DNA of 64,000 nt from Bacteroidaceae bacterium (GTDB taxonomy: Bacteria > Bacteroidota > Bacteroidia > Bacteroidales > Bacteroidaceae). How positions within the stretch are numbered: position 1 is the first letter of the stretch; each line of letters begins with the position of its first letter. This document shows, piece after piece, positions 55,701 to 63,176 of the stretch. The position numbers and the translations under genes are program-made. Under the pieces are notes generated by a model. It was not told the DNA's origin, searched no databases, and was given only the letters and a program-made list of their open reading frames with translations. The stretch is taken from contig JAGCVH010000009.1 of the NCBI GenBank assembly GCA_017962495.1, positions 25,137-89,136 on the forward strand. The letters are read 5' to 3'.

Positions 55701-55931
55701 GGAAGCCAGCGCGACATCATACTCTTCTCCACAGTCGTGAGCCAGCCCTATCAAGTTTCCATCCTCTCAGCCCCTGTTGTAACGGACGGAAGCCCTATTG
55801 ACCGCAAACTGAATGTCGCCGTTACGCGAGCTCGAAACCAATTCTTCCTTGTGGGCAACCTTACACTTCTGTCCCAAGCGGAAGATTATAGGGCGCTCAT
55901 CGACTATATGAAGGCCTATAATTTTGATTAG
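52761..55931 (+). CDS. Dna2-like PD-(D/E)XK nuclease plus superfamily 1 helicase
   Basis: A 1056-residue DNA-processing enzyme. Residues 1-300 are an unassigned helical/beta N-terminus. A PD-(D/E)XK (Cas4/RecB-type) nuclease follows at about 310-375: GLQGRMDLL (Asp330) and IVELKGGKR (Glu341-x-Lys343), then the QMALYKEVL helix. The Dna2/Upf1-type helicase spans about 635-1050: Walker A GPPGSGKT (644-651), DEASQ Walker B (761-765), GDQKQLPAVV, TVERYQGSQRDIILFSTV (motif V) and NVAVTRARNQFFLVG (motif VI). The four cysteines of Dna2/AddB iron-sulfur nucleases are not apparent. The role in repair or replication is inferred. Confidence 0.88.
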   Translation: MNYANDLYQEIRALLTANEDLIIRYRRLGRLLDRALKERTEGDSIAYHGLIPRIYLLCKRYNLDHKSLCILYGNIRKANEGSFLPEQEDFFYDAKALCQAIAEFYNEPIPLSIADILPKKWRAWEGKALETGQHLRLTVSEWDGNTIQGFDEYGEKQVVKYGSEWSLKEQLYPFATLNLLDININEDKQLCPKFIILEPDYLIDITAVCQCVKDYGNSPLHYLMNKFLPREETLAIQLGNAANQFLDDAVRSEDSFLDSMRKSFQDYALNYCTLEGIDEKFFAQCHEQHKNINRVVKDIFPQTGINVVEDGALLEPNFFCPLLGLQGRMDLLTRNEDTIVELKGGKRDEFHNTFKLEHAWQMALYKEVLHYNLGKSRSQIRTLLLYSRYPQIYDIRLGQQAIVEALNMRNGIIHVNRMLRENPKEFLLSLKEEDFNPLHSTGKLYQDYVRPRVQEFLGTIQGASPLAFDYFCTMVAFLEREQFHAKVGENRPDSDRGFAQAWLCDDETKLIQGNIITDLHLQPIVNERGMLTHIEAHFEPDNQGQPNFRENDSVLLYERESEGDNITNRRSIRCQVETLMPDTLLLRLIFPQRDVFFIKEDGLYAIESSHGDGIFAQQYSGLYAYLASGLSPMSPPIDVKLLIGPPGSGKTSVALRKMVEEGLEGEGNMLLMAYTNRAVDEICKMLESLPGSPEYVRIGQETSCEKPYRHRLLRNLIADCSNRKQVLERLQPIRLVCGTVTSLAGATNLRKLKHFRTAYLDEASQVLEPQLLPLLDASPRWVMIGDQKQLPAVVVQPSSVSEVKSELLREIGLTDCRNSFFERLHTLIREGKIEGEEEMLERQGRMHSEINAFVANRYYEDRLQVAPLPHQTEPLPWKVSSNADPLLIYLATHRLGCFNVKKDYTIGNNKINQPEAQTIASIVQCLYNLHKQAGQPWTPDSAIGIIVPFRGQIAQIRQELARLDIPQYESITIDTVERYQGSQRDIILFSTVVSQPYQVSILSAPVVTDGSPIDRKLNVAVTRARNQFFLVGNLTLLSQAEDYRALIDYMKAYNFD

Positions 55932-55956
55932 AACTTTGTTAAATAAAGTTTACTTC

Positions 55957-55987
55957 TTTGTCATTACACAAAAAATGGTTATCTTTG
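55957..55987 (+). promoter_or_regulatory. Promoter of efflux operon
   Basis: TTTG (55957-55960), 19-bp spacer, TATCTTTG (55980-55987): full Bacteroidetes consensus, 30 bp before the TolC-like ATG. Confidence 0.82.
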
Positions 55988-56016
55988 TCGGCCATTAAAT
56001 AAAAATATGTAATGTA

Positions 56017-57354
56017 ATGAGAAAGAAATACTTACTCTTAATCTCGATATGCTTATCCGCACTTTCTGTCACTGGGCAAGAAAGGTGGACTTTGCGCCAA
56101 TGCATCGACTATGCGCTGGAGAACAATATCCAGATACGCAAAAGCCGCGTAAGTGAGGAACTGGGAGAAGTAAGCCTGAAGCAAGACAAGGCTGCACTTT
56201 TACCCAGTCTTTCATTTGCCACAAGCCAGAGTGTCGGTTATCGTCCCTTCGAGGAAAACACGGCTATCGTGCAGAACGGTCAGGTTACAAACACCTCGAA
56301 AAAGGTGACGGAGTCTGGTTCGTATGGGTTAAACGCCAGTTGGACACTATGGAACGGAGGCATAAACCAAAAGAATATTGAAGCACAAAAGTTGCAAAAC
56401 CAAATCACAGAATTGGGTACCCAGCAGAGCGAACAGAGCCTGCAGGAACAGATAGCCCAGCTATACGTGCAGATCCTTTATAGCACTGAGGCCAAGAAAG
56501 TGAACGAGCAACTTGCACAAACGGCTAAGAAGCAGTACGAACGCGGACAAGAGATGCAGCGCCAAGGCCAGATGTCGAAAGCCGACGTGGCTCAGTTGGA
56601 AGCACAATGGAAGAGTGCCGAGTTCGATATTGTCAGCACGGAAACCCAGATACAGAACTACAAGAGGCAGTTGAAGGCCTTGTTGGAGTTAGACATTTCT
56701 TCGCCTTTCGATGTTGCAGGGAATGTGCCAAGCGACGAGCAGGTGCTGTCCCCCATCCCATCGGCTCAAAGCATCTACGAGCAAGCGCTTGCCACGCGTC
56801 CTGAAATACGTAGTGCCGAGTTGAGCATCGATGCGGCGAACATGAATATTGATATCGCACGTCGAGGCTATTATCCCAACATCGGTTTGAGCGCAAGCGC
56901 AGGCGACAGCCACTATAGCGCCAGTCCGAACGGAGTGGGCAAGCAGATGAAGCAGAACGTGAACTTGAGTGGTGGTGTGAACGTGAGTGTCCCCATCTTC
57001 GACAACCGCCGAAACAGAAGCGCTGTAGAGCAGGCGAAGCTGCAGAAACTGAACAGCGAACTCGACTTGCAGGACAAGAAGAACGCACTCTCAAGCACGA
57101 TTGAGAACTATTGGTTGAACGCCAACAGCTATCAGCAACGCTTCCTCTCGGCAAAGGCAAAGGTGGAGAGTGCCGAAACAAGTTACGAGCTGCTCGACGC
57201 CCAATTCCGCAACGGACTGAAGAACATCGTGGAACTGCGCCAAGGCTATGACAACCTCATCAGCGCCAAGCAAGACGTGTTGCAGAGCAAGTACATGACC
57301 CTGCTCAATATGCAGTTGCTGAAGTTCTACGGAGGAGACATCATCGACATGTAA
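56017..57354 (+). CDS. TolC-like outer-membrane efflux protein
   Basis: Outer-membrane channel of a tripartite exporter. Signal peptide MRKKYLLLISICLSALSVTGQ; two OEP repeats of long helical hairpins (about 25-210 and 230-440). TLRQCIDYALENNIQIRKSR opens the first repeat, and YELLDAQFRNGLKNIVELRQGYDNLISAKQDVLQSKY ends the second. Length is 445. It is the first gene of OEP-adaptor-ATPase-permease, with a strong promoter. Confidence 0.94.
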   Translation: MRKKYLLLISICLSALSVTGQERWTLRQCIDYALENNIQIRKSRVSEELGEVSLKQDKAALLPSLSFATSQSVGYRPFEENTAIVQNGQVTNTSKKVTESGSYGLNASWTLWNGGINQKNIEAQKLQNQITELGTQQSEQSLQEQIAQLYVQILYSTEAKKVNEQLAQTAKKQYERGQEMQRQGQMSKADVAQLEAQWKSAEFDIVSTETQIQNYKRQLKALLELDISSPFDVAGNVPSDEQVLSPIPSAQSIYEQALATRPEIRSAELSIDAANMNIDIARRGYYPNIGLSASAGDSHYSASPNGVGKQMKQNVNLSGGVNVSVPIFDNRRNRSAVEQAKLQKLNSELDLQDKKNALSSTIENYWLNANSYQQRFLSAKAKVESAETSYELLDAQFRNGLKNIVELRQGYDNLISAKQDVLQSKYMTLLNMQLLKFYGGDIIDM

Positions 57355-57393
57355 ATCGTCATAAAGTAAGAAACAAAATAACACAATAAGTAT

Positions 57394-58557
57394 ATGAAAA
57401 GGCTATTCTTTGTAGCGCTTGCAGGGCTTCTGATGGTTGGTTGCAAGCCAAAGGCAGAATTCAAGTACACCACAGCGAAAGTGGAAAAGCAAAACGTGAC
57501 CACAAGCGTTACGGCTACTGGCACCATAGAACCCGTCACAAGTGTGGACGTTGGTACGCAGGTGAGCGGTATCGTGAGCAAGTTGTATGTCGACTACAAT
57601 AGCGTGGTGAAGGCAGGACAAGTGATTGCCGAGCTCGACCGCACCAATCTGCTTAGCGACTTGGCAAGTGCTCAGGCCAACTTGCGCAGTTCCCAGAGTG
57701 ACCTCGATTACCAGAAGGCCAATTATGAACGATACAAGAACCTCTTCGACCAAGGGCTCATCAGCGCCAACGATTACGACCAGGCCCGCCTGAGCTATGT
57801 TCGCGCACAGCAAACAGTTGCACAACAACGTGAGAGCGTAAGGCGTGCAACGACCAACCTTGGTTATGCGACCATCACCAGCCCTATTGATGGCGTCGTC
57901 CTCTCGAAGGAGGTGGAAGAGGGACAAACCGTTGCATCAAGCTTCAACACGCCTACCCTGTTCAAGATTGCTCAGGACCTGACCAACATGCGTGTAATTG
58001 CGGATGTCGACGAAGCTGATATAGGCGAAGTGAAGGAAGGCCAGCGAGTGACCTTCACCGTAGATGCTTTCCCCAACGACATATTCGAGGGGTCTGTCAC
58101 ACAAGTGCGCCAGCAGGCAACCACAGAAAGTAATGTTGTCACTTACGAGGTAGTCATCAGTGCGCCAAACAACGACCTGAAGCTGAAGCCAGGCTTGACG
58201 GCTAACGTCACCATCTTCACCCTCGAACTCCACGACGTGCTTGCAGTACCCTCCAAAGCCTTGCGTTTCAGACCTAACGAGGCTATGCTCAACGAAGGGG
58301 AAACCATTACCGACGTCGAAGGCCGTGAGAAGTTGTGGGTGAAAGAAGGGACGAACATCAAGGCAATAGCCGTGGAGACAGGAATGACTAACGGCACGCT
58401 CACGCAGATTACTCGCGGTGGAAAGGAAGGCCTTGAGGTGCTGACCGACGTACAAGGCGGCGAGGAGCCTGAATTGGAACAGGCTTCAGGCGGAAGCCCC
58501 TTCATGCCGCAACGCAGAAACAGGAACGCAGCAAACAACAGGCCAAGGAATAATTGA
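57394..58557 (+). CDS. MacA-like periplasmic adaptor (membrane-fusion protein)
   Basis: Links the MacB-type transporter to the TolC-like channel. Lipoprotein signal MKRLFFVALAGLLMVGC (Cys17). Barrel-sandwich hybrid with TSVDVGTQVSGIVSKLYVDYNSVVKAGQVIAELD (about 48-81), alpha-helical hairpin (88-155), second half TSPIDGVVLSKEVEEGQTV, beta-barrel and membrane-proximal domains. The tail GGSPFMPQRRNRNAANNRPRNN is a basic, low-complexity extension. The 22-bp repeat array begins immediately at its stop codon. Confidence 0.93.
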   Translation: MKRLFFVALAGLLMVGCKPKAEFKYTTAKVEKQNVTTSVTATGTIEPVTSVDVGTQVSGIVSKLYVDYNSVVKAGQVIAELDRTNLLSDLASAQANLRSSQSDLDYQKANYERYKNLFDQGLISANDYDQARLSYVRAQQTVAQQRESVRRATTNLGYATITSPIDGVVLSKEVEEGQTVASSFNTPTLFKIAQDLTNMRVIADVDEADIGEVKEGQRVTFTVDAFPNDIFEGSVTQVRQQATTESNVVTYEVVISAPNNDLKLKPGLTANVTIFTLELHDVLAVPSKALRFRPNEAMLNEGETITDVEGREKLWVKEGTNIKAIAVETGMTNGTLTQITRGGKEGLEVLTDVQGGEEPELEQASGGSPFMPQRRNRNAANNRPRNN

Positions 58558-58758
58558 TAAGACTTAGGCCTTCGTGAATAAGCCATAGGCGTTCGGAAAT
58601 AAGGCCTAAGGTACAAAAGAATCGAACCTAAGGCGCAAAAGAATCGAACCTAAGGTGCAAATGAATCGAACCTAAGGTGCAAACGAATAAGACCTAAGGT
58701 GCAAACAAATCGAACCTAAGGTGCAAATGAATAAGACCTAAGTGTCATTGGAATAAGA
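58556..58758 (+). repeat. 22-bp tandem repeat array in efflux operon
   Basis: Nine units with cores (CCTAAGG or variants) starting at 58562, 58583, 58605, 58627, 58649, 58671, 58693, 58715 and 58737, exactly 22 bp apart except the first step of 21. The unit is GAATCGAACCTAAGGTGCAA plus two bases; some units carry GAATAAGACC instead. The three outermost units are the most diverged. It fills the whole 205-bp gap and has no spacers, so it is not a CRISPR. The period is not a multiple of 3. Confidence 0.95.
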
Positions 58759-58762
58759 ATTA

Positions 58763-59521
58763 ATGATGGCTGACAAAGAAAGGAAAGTGGTTATAGAACT
58801 GCAGGACGTGAGACGCGACTTTCACGTAGGCAGTGAAATCGTCAAAGCCTTGCGCGGAGTGAGTTTTAAGATTCATGAAGGCGAGTTCGTAACCATTATG
58901 GGTACGTCAGGTTCGGGCAAGTCAACGCTGTTGAACCAGCTTGGATGTCTCGACACGCCTACGAGTGGCGAATACATTCTGGACGGAGTGCCTGTAAGGA
59001 AAATGCGCCGACGCGAAAGAGCCGTATTGCGCAATCGCAAGATAGGATTCATCTTCCAGAACTACAACCTGCTCGCAAAGACGACGGCTGTGGAGAATGT
59101 GGAACTTCCACTTATGTACAACAGTGCTTACTCGGCCAAGCAACGCCGCGAGGCCGCTATCGAGGCACTGAAATCTGTTGGACTTGGCGACCGCCTCGAA
59201 CACAGGTCGAACCAGATGTCCGGTGGTCAGATGCAACGTGTGGCTATTGCTCGTGCTCTGGTCAACAATCCTGCTGTCATCCTGGCCGACGAAGCAACGG
59301 GTAACCTGGACACACGCACAAGTTTCGAAATACTTGTCCTCTTCCAAGAACTCCATCGTCAGGGACGCACCATCATCTTCGTCACCCACAACCCCGATAT
59401 TGCCCAATACAGCAGTCGCAATATCATGTTGCGCGACGGAAAGATTTGCAGCGACGTTGAGAATGACAACATACTGAATGCAGCAGATGCCCTTGCCGCT
59501 CTGCCCAAACAAGACGACTAA
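58763..59521 (+). CDS. MacB-type ABC transporter ATP-binding protein
   Basis: The ATPase half of a mechanotransmission (LolD/MacB-like) ABC exporter. Walker A GTSGSGKST (near 48-56), Q-loop FIFQNYNLLAKTTAVEN, signature SGGQMQRV, Walker B AVILADEATGNLD, H-loop FVTHN. Length is 252. The ATPase and permease are separate polypeptides, unlike E. coli MacB. An ATG at 58766 is an alternative start. It follows the tandem array by a few bases, which may affect its translation. Confidence 0.95.
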   Translation: MMADKERKVVIELQDVRRDFHVGSEIVKALRGVSFKIHEGEFVTIMGTSGSGKSTLLNQLGCLDTPTSGEYILDGVPVRKMRRRERAVLRNRKIGFIFQNYNLLAKTTAVENVELPLMYNSAYSAKQRREAAIEALKSVGLGDRLEHRSNQMSGGQMQRVAIARALVNNPAVILADEATGNLDTRTSFEILVLFQELHRQGRTIIFVTHNPDIAQYSSRNIMLRDGKICSDVENDNILNAADALAALPKQDD

Positions 59522-59530
59522 GACACACAA

Positions 59531-60751
59531 ATGAACCTAACCAATCTATTAAAGGTGGCCATAACGGCCATCATGAGCAATAAGTCGAGAACCCTGCTTT
59601 CCACGTTGGGTATCATTATAGGTGTGGCAGCTGTCATCACTATGATGGCCATCGGACAAGGTTCGAAGGAAAGCATCAGAAAAGACCTCTCGAAGATGGG
59701 AACAAACTTGCTCACCATCCGACCTGGAGGAGAGATGCGTGGTGGTGTCAGGCTCGACCCGTCGGCCATGCAGACGCTGAAGATGGCAGACTACGAAGCC
59801 ATACAGCAAGAGGCAAAGCTCATCACCCATGTAAGCCCAGAAGTGACTGCCGCCGGACAAGTTATCTATGGTGCCAAGAACACCAATACGACGGTCTATG
59901 GCGAGAGTCCCGAGTACCTCAACATTAAGCTCTGGGAGATTAAGGACGGATTCTGCTTCACGGAGGAAGACATCAAAAAGAGCTCAAAGGTTTGCGTCGT
60001 TGGAACCACAGTAGTGGAAGAACTCTTTGGCGACAAGAACTATGATGCCGTAGGCAAGACCATTCGCTTCAAAAGCATTCCGTTCCGCATCATCGGCATA
60101 CTGAAGTCGAAGGGCTACAACTCTTGGGGTATGGACCAGGACAACGTGATGATTGCCCCCTACACCACCGTGATGAAGCGCATTGCCGCACAGACGTACT
60201 TCAACAGCATTGTCGTTAGTGCCTTGCGAGAGGAATTAAGCGATGATGCCATCGACGAACTGACAGCCATCCTGCGCAGGAATCACAAGATTAAGGAAGA
60301 AGACGACAACGACTTCACCATACGTTCTCAACAGGAGATGATGGAGACGATGTCGAGTACCATGACCACCCTGCAGACCGTGCTTGTGGTAGCAGCAGCC
60401 TTCTCACTATTGGTAGCAGGCATCGGCATCATGAATATCATGCTGGTTAGCGTTACGGAACGCACGAAGGAGATAGGCCTTCGCATGTCGGTAGGCGCAA
60501 GAGGCATCGACATCAGTAGGCAGTTCCTGCTCGAGAGTATCATGATTAGCCTCTCCGGAGGCGTCATCGGCGTAGGTCTCGGATACTTATTCACCTGGGG
60601 AGCACAAGCTATCGGCTTCCCTGCCACCGTTCCCCTGTGGAGCGTGTTGGTAAGTTTCGGAGTCTGCGCACTTATAGGCCTCGTGTTTGGCTATCTGCCT
60701 GCCCACAAGGCAGCAACGATGGACCCCATCGAAGCCCTACGTTACGAATAA
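59531..60751 (+). CDS. MacB-type ABC transporter permease (FtsX fold)
   Basis: Inner-membrane permease of 406 residues. One N-terminal helix (MSNKSRTLLSTLGIIIGVAAVITMMAIG), a large periplasmic MacB core domain (about 45-270), then three helices (near 285, 335, 365) of the FtsX family with the coupling segment RTKEIGLRMSVGAR. The end LPAHKAATMDPIEALRYE is the classic MacB terminus. It starts 9 bp after the ATPase gene. The exported substrate (peptide, lipid or antibiotic) is unknown. Confidence 0.95.
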   Translation: MNLTNLLKVAITAIMSNKSRTLLSTLGIIIGVAAVITMMAIGQGSKESIRKDLSKMGTNLLTIRPGGEMRGGVRLDPSAMQTLKMADYEAIQQEAKLITHVSPEVTAAGQVIYGAKNTNTTVYGESPEYLNIKLWEIKDGFCFTEEDIKKSSKVCVVGTTVVEELFGDKNYDAVGKTIRFKSIPFRIIGILKSKGYNSWGMDQDNVMIAPYTTVMKRIAAQTYFNSIVVSALREELSDDAIDELTAILRRNHKIKEEDDNDFTIRSQQEMMETMSSTMTTLQTVLVVAAAFSLLVAGIGIMNIMLVSVTERTKEIGLRMSVGARGIDISRQFLLESIMISLSGGVIGVGLGYLFTWGAQAIGFPATVPLWSVLVSFGVCALIGLVFGYLPAHKAATMDPIEALRYE

Positions 60752-60769
60752 CACAAAACAATATATATT

Positions 60770-61393
60770 ATGATGAAGAAATTTATTTTCAGTGCATTAA
60801 TGATGGTTGCCATTAGCGCAACAGCAGCAGACGACACCAAGTATCTGGCAGGTGCAGTTCCCGAGCAAGATGGAATAGTCACCTTCACCAAGTCGTTCAG
60901 TGTTCAAGGAAAGAGCCAGCAAGAAGTTTCGGCAATCATGAGCCGCTTCATTGGCAAGTTAGTGGATGAGTCGATACCTGCTCCCGGCAACTACGCACGT
61001 ATATTGGGAGAGAACCAAGACAGCATTGTGGCTCGTGTATGCGAGTGGATGGTCTTCAAGAAGAAGCCCCTCTTCCTCGATCGTACCCGATTCCGCTATC
61101 AGATAAAGGCTATCACCAGCGGCAACAAAGTTACGCTCTCTATCAGCAACATCACTTACTACTACAGCGAGGACATGGAAGGCAACAACGGCATGCTCTT
61201 CAAAGCCGAAGAGTGGATAAGCGATAAAGAGGCATTGAACAAGGACAAGACAAAGCTCTATCCCAAGAGTGGCAAGTTCCGTCGCAAGACAGTGGACCGC
61301 GCAGAAGAACTGTTCGATGCAGCTATGGACGCTTTCGAAGTACCGGCATCCGTTCCCGCTCAAAAGATACGCATTGCTGTTAGAGAAAACTAA
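60770..61393 (+). CDS. Exported DUF4468-type protein
   Basis: A 207-residue protein with signal peptide MMKKFIFSALMMVAISATA. The body (GIVTFTKSFSVQGKSQQEVSAIMSRFIGKLV...RFRYQIKAITSGNKVTLSISNITYYYSED) has the beta-alpha-beta pattern of DUF4468, a Bacteroidetes family with a TBP-like fold and unknown role. It is separated by 18 bp from the efflux permease and 3 bp from a TPR protein, so it may link the two transcription units. Confidence 0.82.
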   Translation: MMKKFIFSALMMVAISATAADDTKYLAGAVPEQDGIVTFTKSFSVQGKSQQEVSAIMSRFIGKLVDESIPAPGNYARILGENQDSIVARVCEWMVFKKKPLFLDRTRFRYQIKAITSGNKVTLSISNITYYYSEDMEGNNGMLFKAEEWISDKEALNKDKTKLYPKSGKFRRKTVDRAEELFDAAMDAFEVPASVPAQKIRIAVREN

Positions 61394-61396
61394 AGC

Positions 61397-61597
61397 ATGA
61401 GTACTCTGCAACAACAGAGCGAAGCCGAACAATACTATCAGTTGGGCAATAAATACCGTCAGCAAGGCGACTGGCAACACGCCATAGAGTGTTACAACGA
61501 AGCCATATCGCTTGACCCCGCATCGCCTGCCGTCAAGGCAAAGCAGATGCTGGATAACATATTGTCCTACCGATGCAAGGATATGTATAACCCCTAA
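61397..61597 (+). CDS. Small single-TPR protein
   Basis: 66 residues containing one clear tetratricopeptide repeat (AEQYYQLGNKYRQQGDWQHAIECYNEAISLDP, about 9-41) followed by a capping helix. No enzyme activity is expected; it could be a protein-protein adaptor. It sits between DUF4468 and the ferredoxin subunit of an oxidoreductase, so it may assist that complex (inference). Short but supported by the motif and by tight spacing. Confidence 0.8.
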   Translation: MSTLQQQSEAEQYYQLGNKYRQQGDWQHAIECYNEAISLDPASPAVKAKQMLDNILSYRCKDMYNP

Positions 61598-61611
61598 TTT
61601 AACATAGAAGA

Positions 61612-61827
61612 ATGAGAGGAGCAATTGTAGTTGATACGGAACGTTGCAAGGGATGCAACCTTTGCGCTGTGGCCTGTCCTCTGCACATCATACGATTAAC
61701 TCCGAAAAGCGTGAATCGCAAAGGTTATCCTTTTGCCGAGCAAGTCGTCGAAGGCATGTGTACCGGATGCACGAGTTGTGCCATCGTATGTCCCGACGGA
61801 TGCATTACCGTTTATCGTAAAAGATAA
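61612..61827 (+). CDS. 2-oxoacid:ferredoxin oxidoreductase, 4Fe-4S ferredoxin-like subunit
   Basis: A 71-residue 2[4Fe-4S] protein: two clusters, CKGCNLCAVACP (14-25) and CTGCTSCAIVCP (49-60), with the spacing of the delta subunit of KOR/VOR enzymes. It would pass electrons from the thiamine-diphosphate site to soluble ferredoxin. The stop (TAA) shares one base with the ATG of the alpha subunit, indicating coupled translation. Confidence 0.93.
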   Translation: MRGAIVVDTERCKGCNLCAVACPLHIIRLTPKSVNRKGYPFAEQVVEGMCTGCTSCAIVCPDGCITVYRKR

Positions 61828-62918
61828 TGAACATGGAGGAAGAAAAGAACAAAGAAATACTGCTCATGAAGGGTAATGAAGCCGTGGCCCATGCTGCTAT
61901 CAGGTGTGGATGCGACGGATATTTCGGTTACCCCATAACACCCCAAAGCGAGATACTGGAGACGCTTACCGTCGAGAAGCCTTGGGAGACCACAGGAATG
62001 GTAGTGGTGCAGGCAGAAAGCGAAGTGGCATCCATCAATATGGTATATGGCGGAGGCAGTGTCGGCAAACGAGTAATGACCTCTTCGTCGAGTCCAGGCG
62101 TAGCCTTGATGCAGGAATGCATCACATACATGGCAGGTGCAGAGATTCCAGGTCTCATCGTCAACGTACAGCGTGGAGGCCCAGGACTTGGCACCATCCA
62201 GCCCAGTCAGAGCGATTACTTCCAAAGCACACGAGGAGGCGGCAACGGCGACTATAACGTCATCGTGCTTGCACCGGCAAGTGTGCAGGAGATGGCAGAC
62301 TTTGTCGACCTCAGTTTCGAACTGGCTTTCCGCTATCGCACTCCAGTTATCATGCTTAGCGACGGCGTTATCGGACAAATGATGGAGAAGTTGGTATTGC
62401 CACCCTTCAAGCCTCGTCGCACCGACGAAGAAGTGCGTCAGCAATGCCCTTGGGCAATAACAGGAAAGAAAGGACGCAAGAACAACATCATCACCTCCCT
62501 CGAACTCGACCCCCACATTATGGAAGACCATAACGTGCATCTGCAGAAGAAGTATGCAGAGATTAGGGCAAAGGAAGTTCGTTATGATGAATACCTGACA
62601 GAAGACGCCGACATCCTTATCGTTGCCTTTGGTTCAGCATCCCGTCTCACACACAAAGCCATCGAACTCTGCAGGCAGGAAGGCTTGCGAGTGGGAATGC
62701 TTCGCCCCATCACCCTATGGCCTTTCCCCACGGAAGCCATCAGGGAAATGTCGACTCGCGTCAAGGCCATCCTCAGTCTTGAGATTAATGCAGGACAGAT
62801 GGTAGAGGACATACGCCTTGCTGTGGAGGGACGCTGTCCCGTTCATCAATACGGACGCATGGGAGGCATAGTTCCCACGCCAGAGGAGATTGTAGAGCAA
62901 ATTAAAAGAATAAAATAA
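61827..62918 (+). CDS. vorB: 2-oxoacid:ferredoxin oxidoreductase alpha subunit (VorB/KorA type)
   Basis: Oxidative decarboxylation of a 2-oxoacid (branched-chain or 2-oxoglutarate) to an acyl-CoA with reduction of ferredoxin. POR_N domain early: GNEAVAHAAIRCGCDGYFGYPITPQSEILETL (15-46) and MTSSSSPGVALMQECITYMAGAEIPGLIVNVQRGGPGLGTIQPSQSDYFQ; domain II near 265-360 (LIVAFGSASRLTHKAIELCR, SLEINAGQMVEDIRLAVEG). Length is 363. Alternative start at 61833. The substrate is not resolved; branched-chain oxoacid is the usual annotation for this gene order. Confidence 0.92.
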   Translation: MNMEEEKNKEILLMKGNEAVAHAAIRCGCDGYFGYPITPQSEILETLTVEKPWETTGMVVVQAESEVASINMVYGGGSVGKRVMTSSSSPGVALMQECITYMAGAEIPGLIVNVQRGGPGLGTIQPSQSDYFQSTRGGGNGDYNVIVLAPASVQEMADFVDLSFELAFRYRTPVIMLSDGVIGQMMEKLVLPPFKPRRTDEEVRQQCPWAITGKKGRKNNIITSLELDPHIMEDHNVHLQKKYAEIRAKEVRYDEYLTEDADILIVAFGSASRLTHKAIELCRQEGLRVGMLRPITLWPFPTEAIREMSTRVKAILSLEINAGQMVEDIRLAVEGRCPVHQYGRMGGIVPTPEEIVEQIKRIK

Positions 62919-62924
62919 GAAGAT

Positions 62925-63170
62925 ATGGAAGACGTCAACGAAATGCTTGCCGAACAGCAACGCGAGTTGGAACGCATACGCAAGAAGCGTGGTGGCAATC
63001 ACAACACCGAACGCATACGTCAAATCCTGAACATAGCCTTCATGATACTTGCATTAATAGGCATTGCCATCTATTTTGCCTATCCCGACCGCCATGTTAC
63101 AGGACTCTCCATTATTGCAGCCGGTATGGTGCTGAAGATAGTGGAGTTCTTCATCAGATTTATGTTTTAA
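62925..63170 (+). CDS. Small membrane protein within oxidoreductase operon
   Basis: 81 residues: a charged N-terminal helix (MEDVNEMLAEQQRELERIRKK, coiled-coil-like) followed by two hydrophobic helices (RQILNIAFMILALIGIAIYFA and GLSIIAAGMVLKIVEFFIRFMF). No known motif. It is embedded between the alpha and beta subunit genes with gaps of 6 bp each, so it may anchor the otherwise soluble complex to the membrane (inference). Confidence 0.82.
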   Translation: MEDVNEMLAEQQRELERIRKKRGGNHNTERIRQILNIAFMILALIGIAIYFAYPDRHVTGLSIIAAGMVLKIVEFFIRFMF

Positions 63171-63176
63171 GGAATC

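Noticed and set aside
58556-58758. 22-bp array as a CRISPR
   Set aside because: Units are directly abutting with no unique spacers, the repeat is too short and no cas genes are present.
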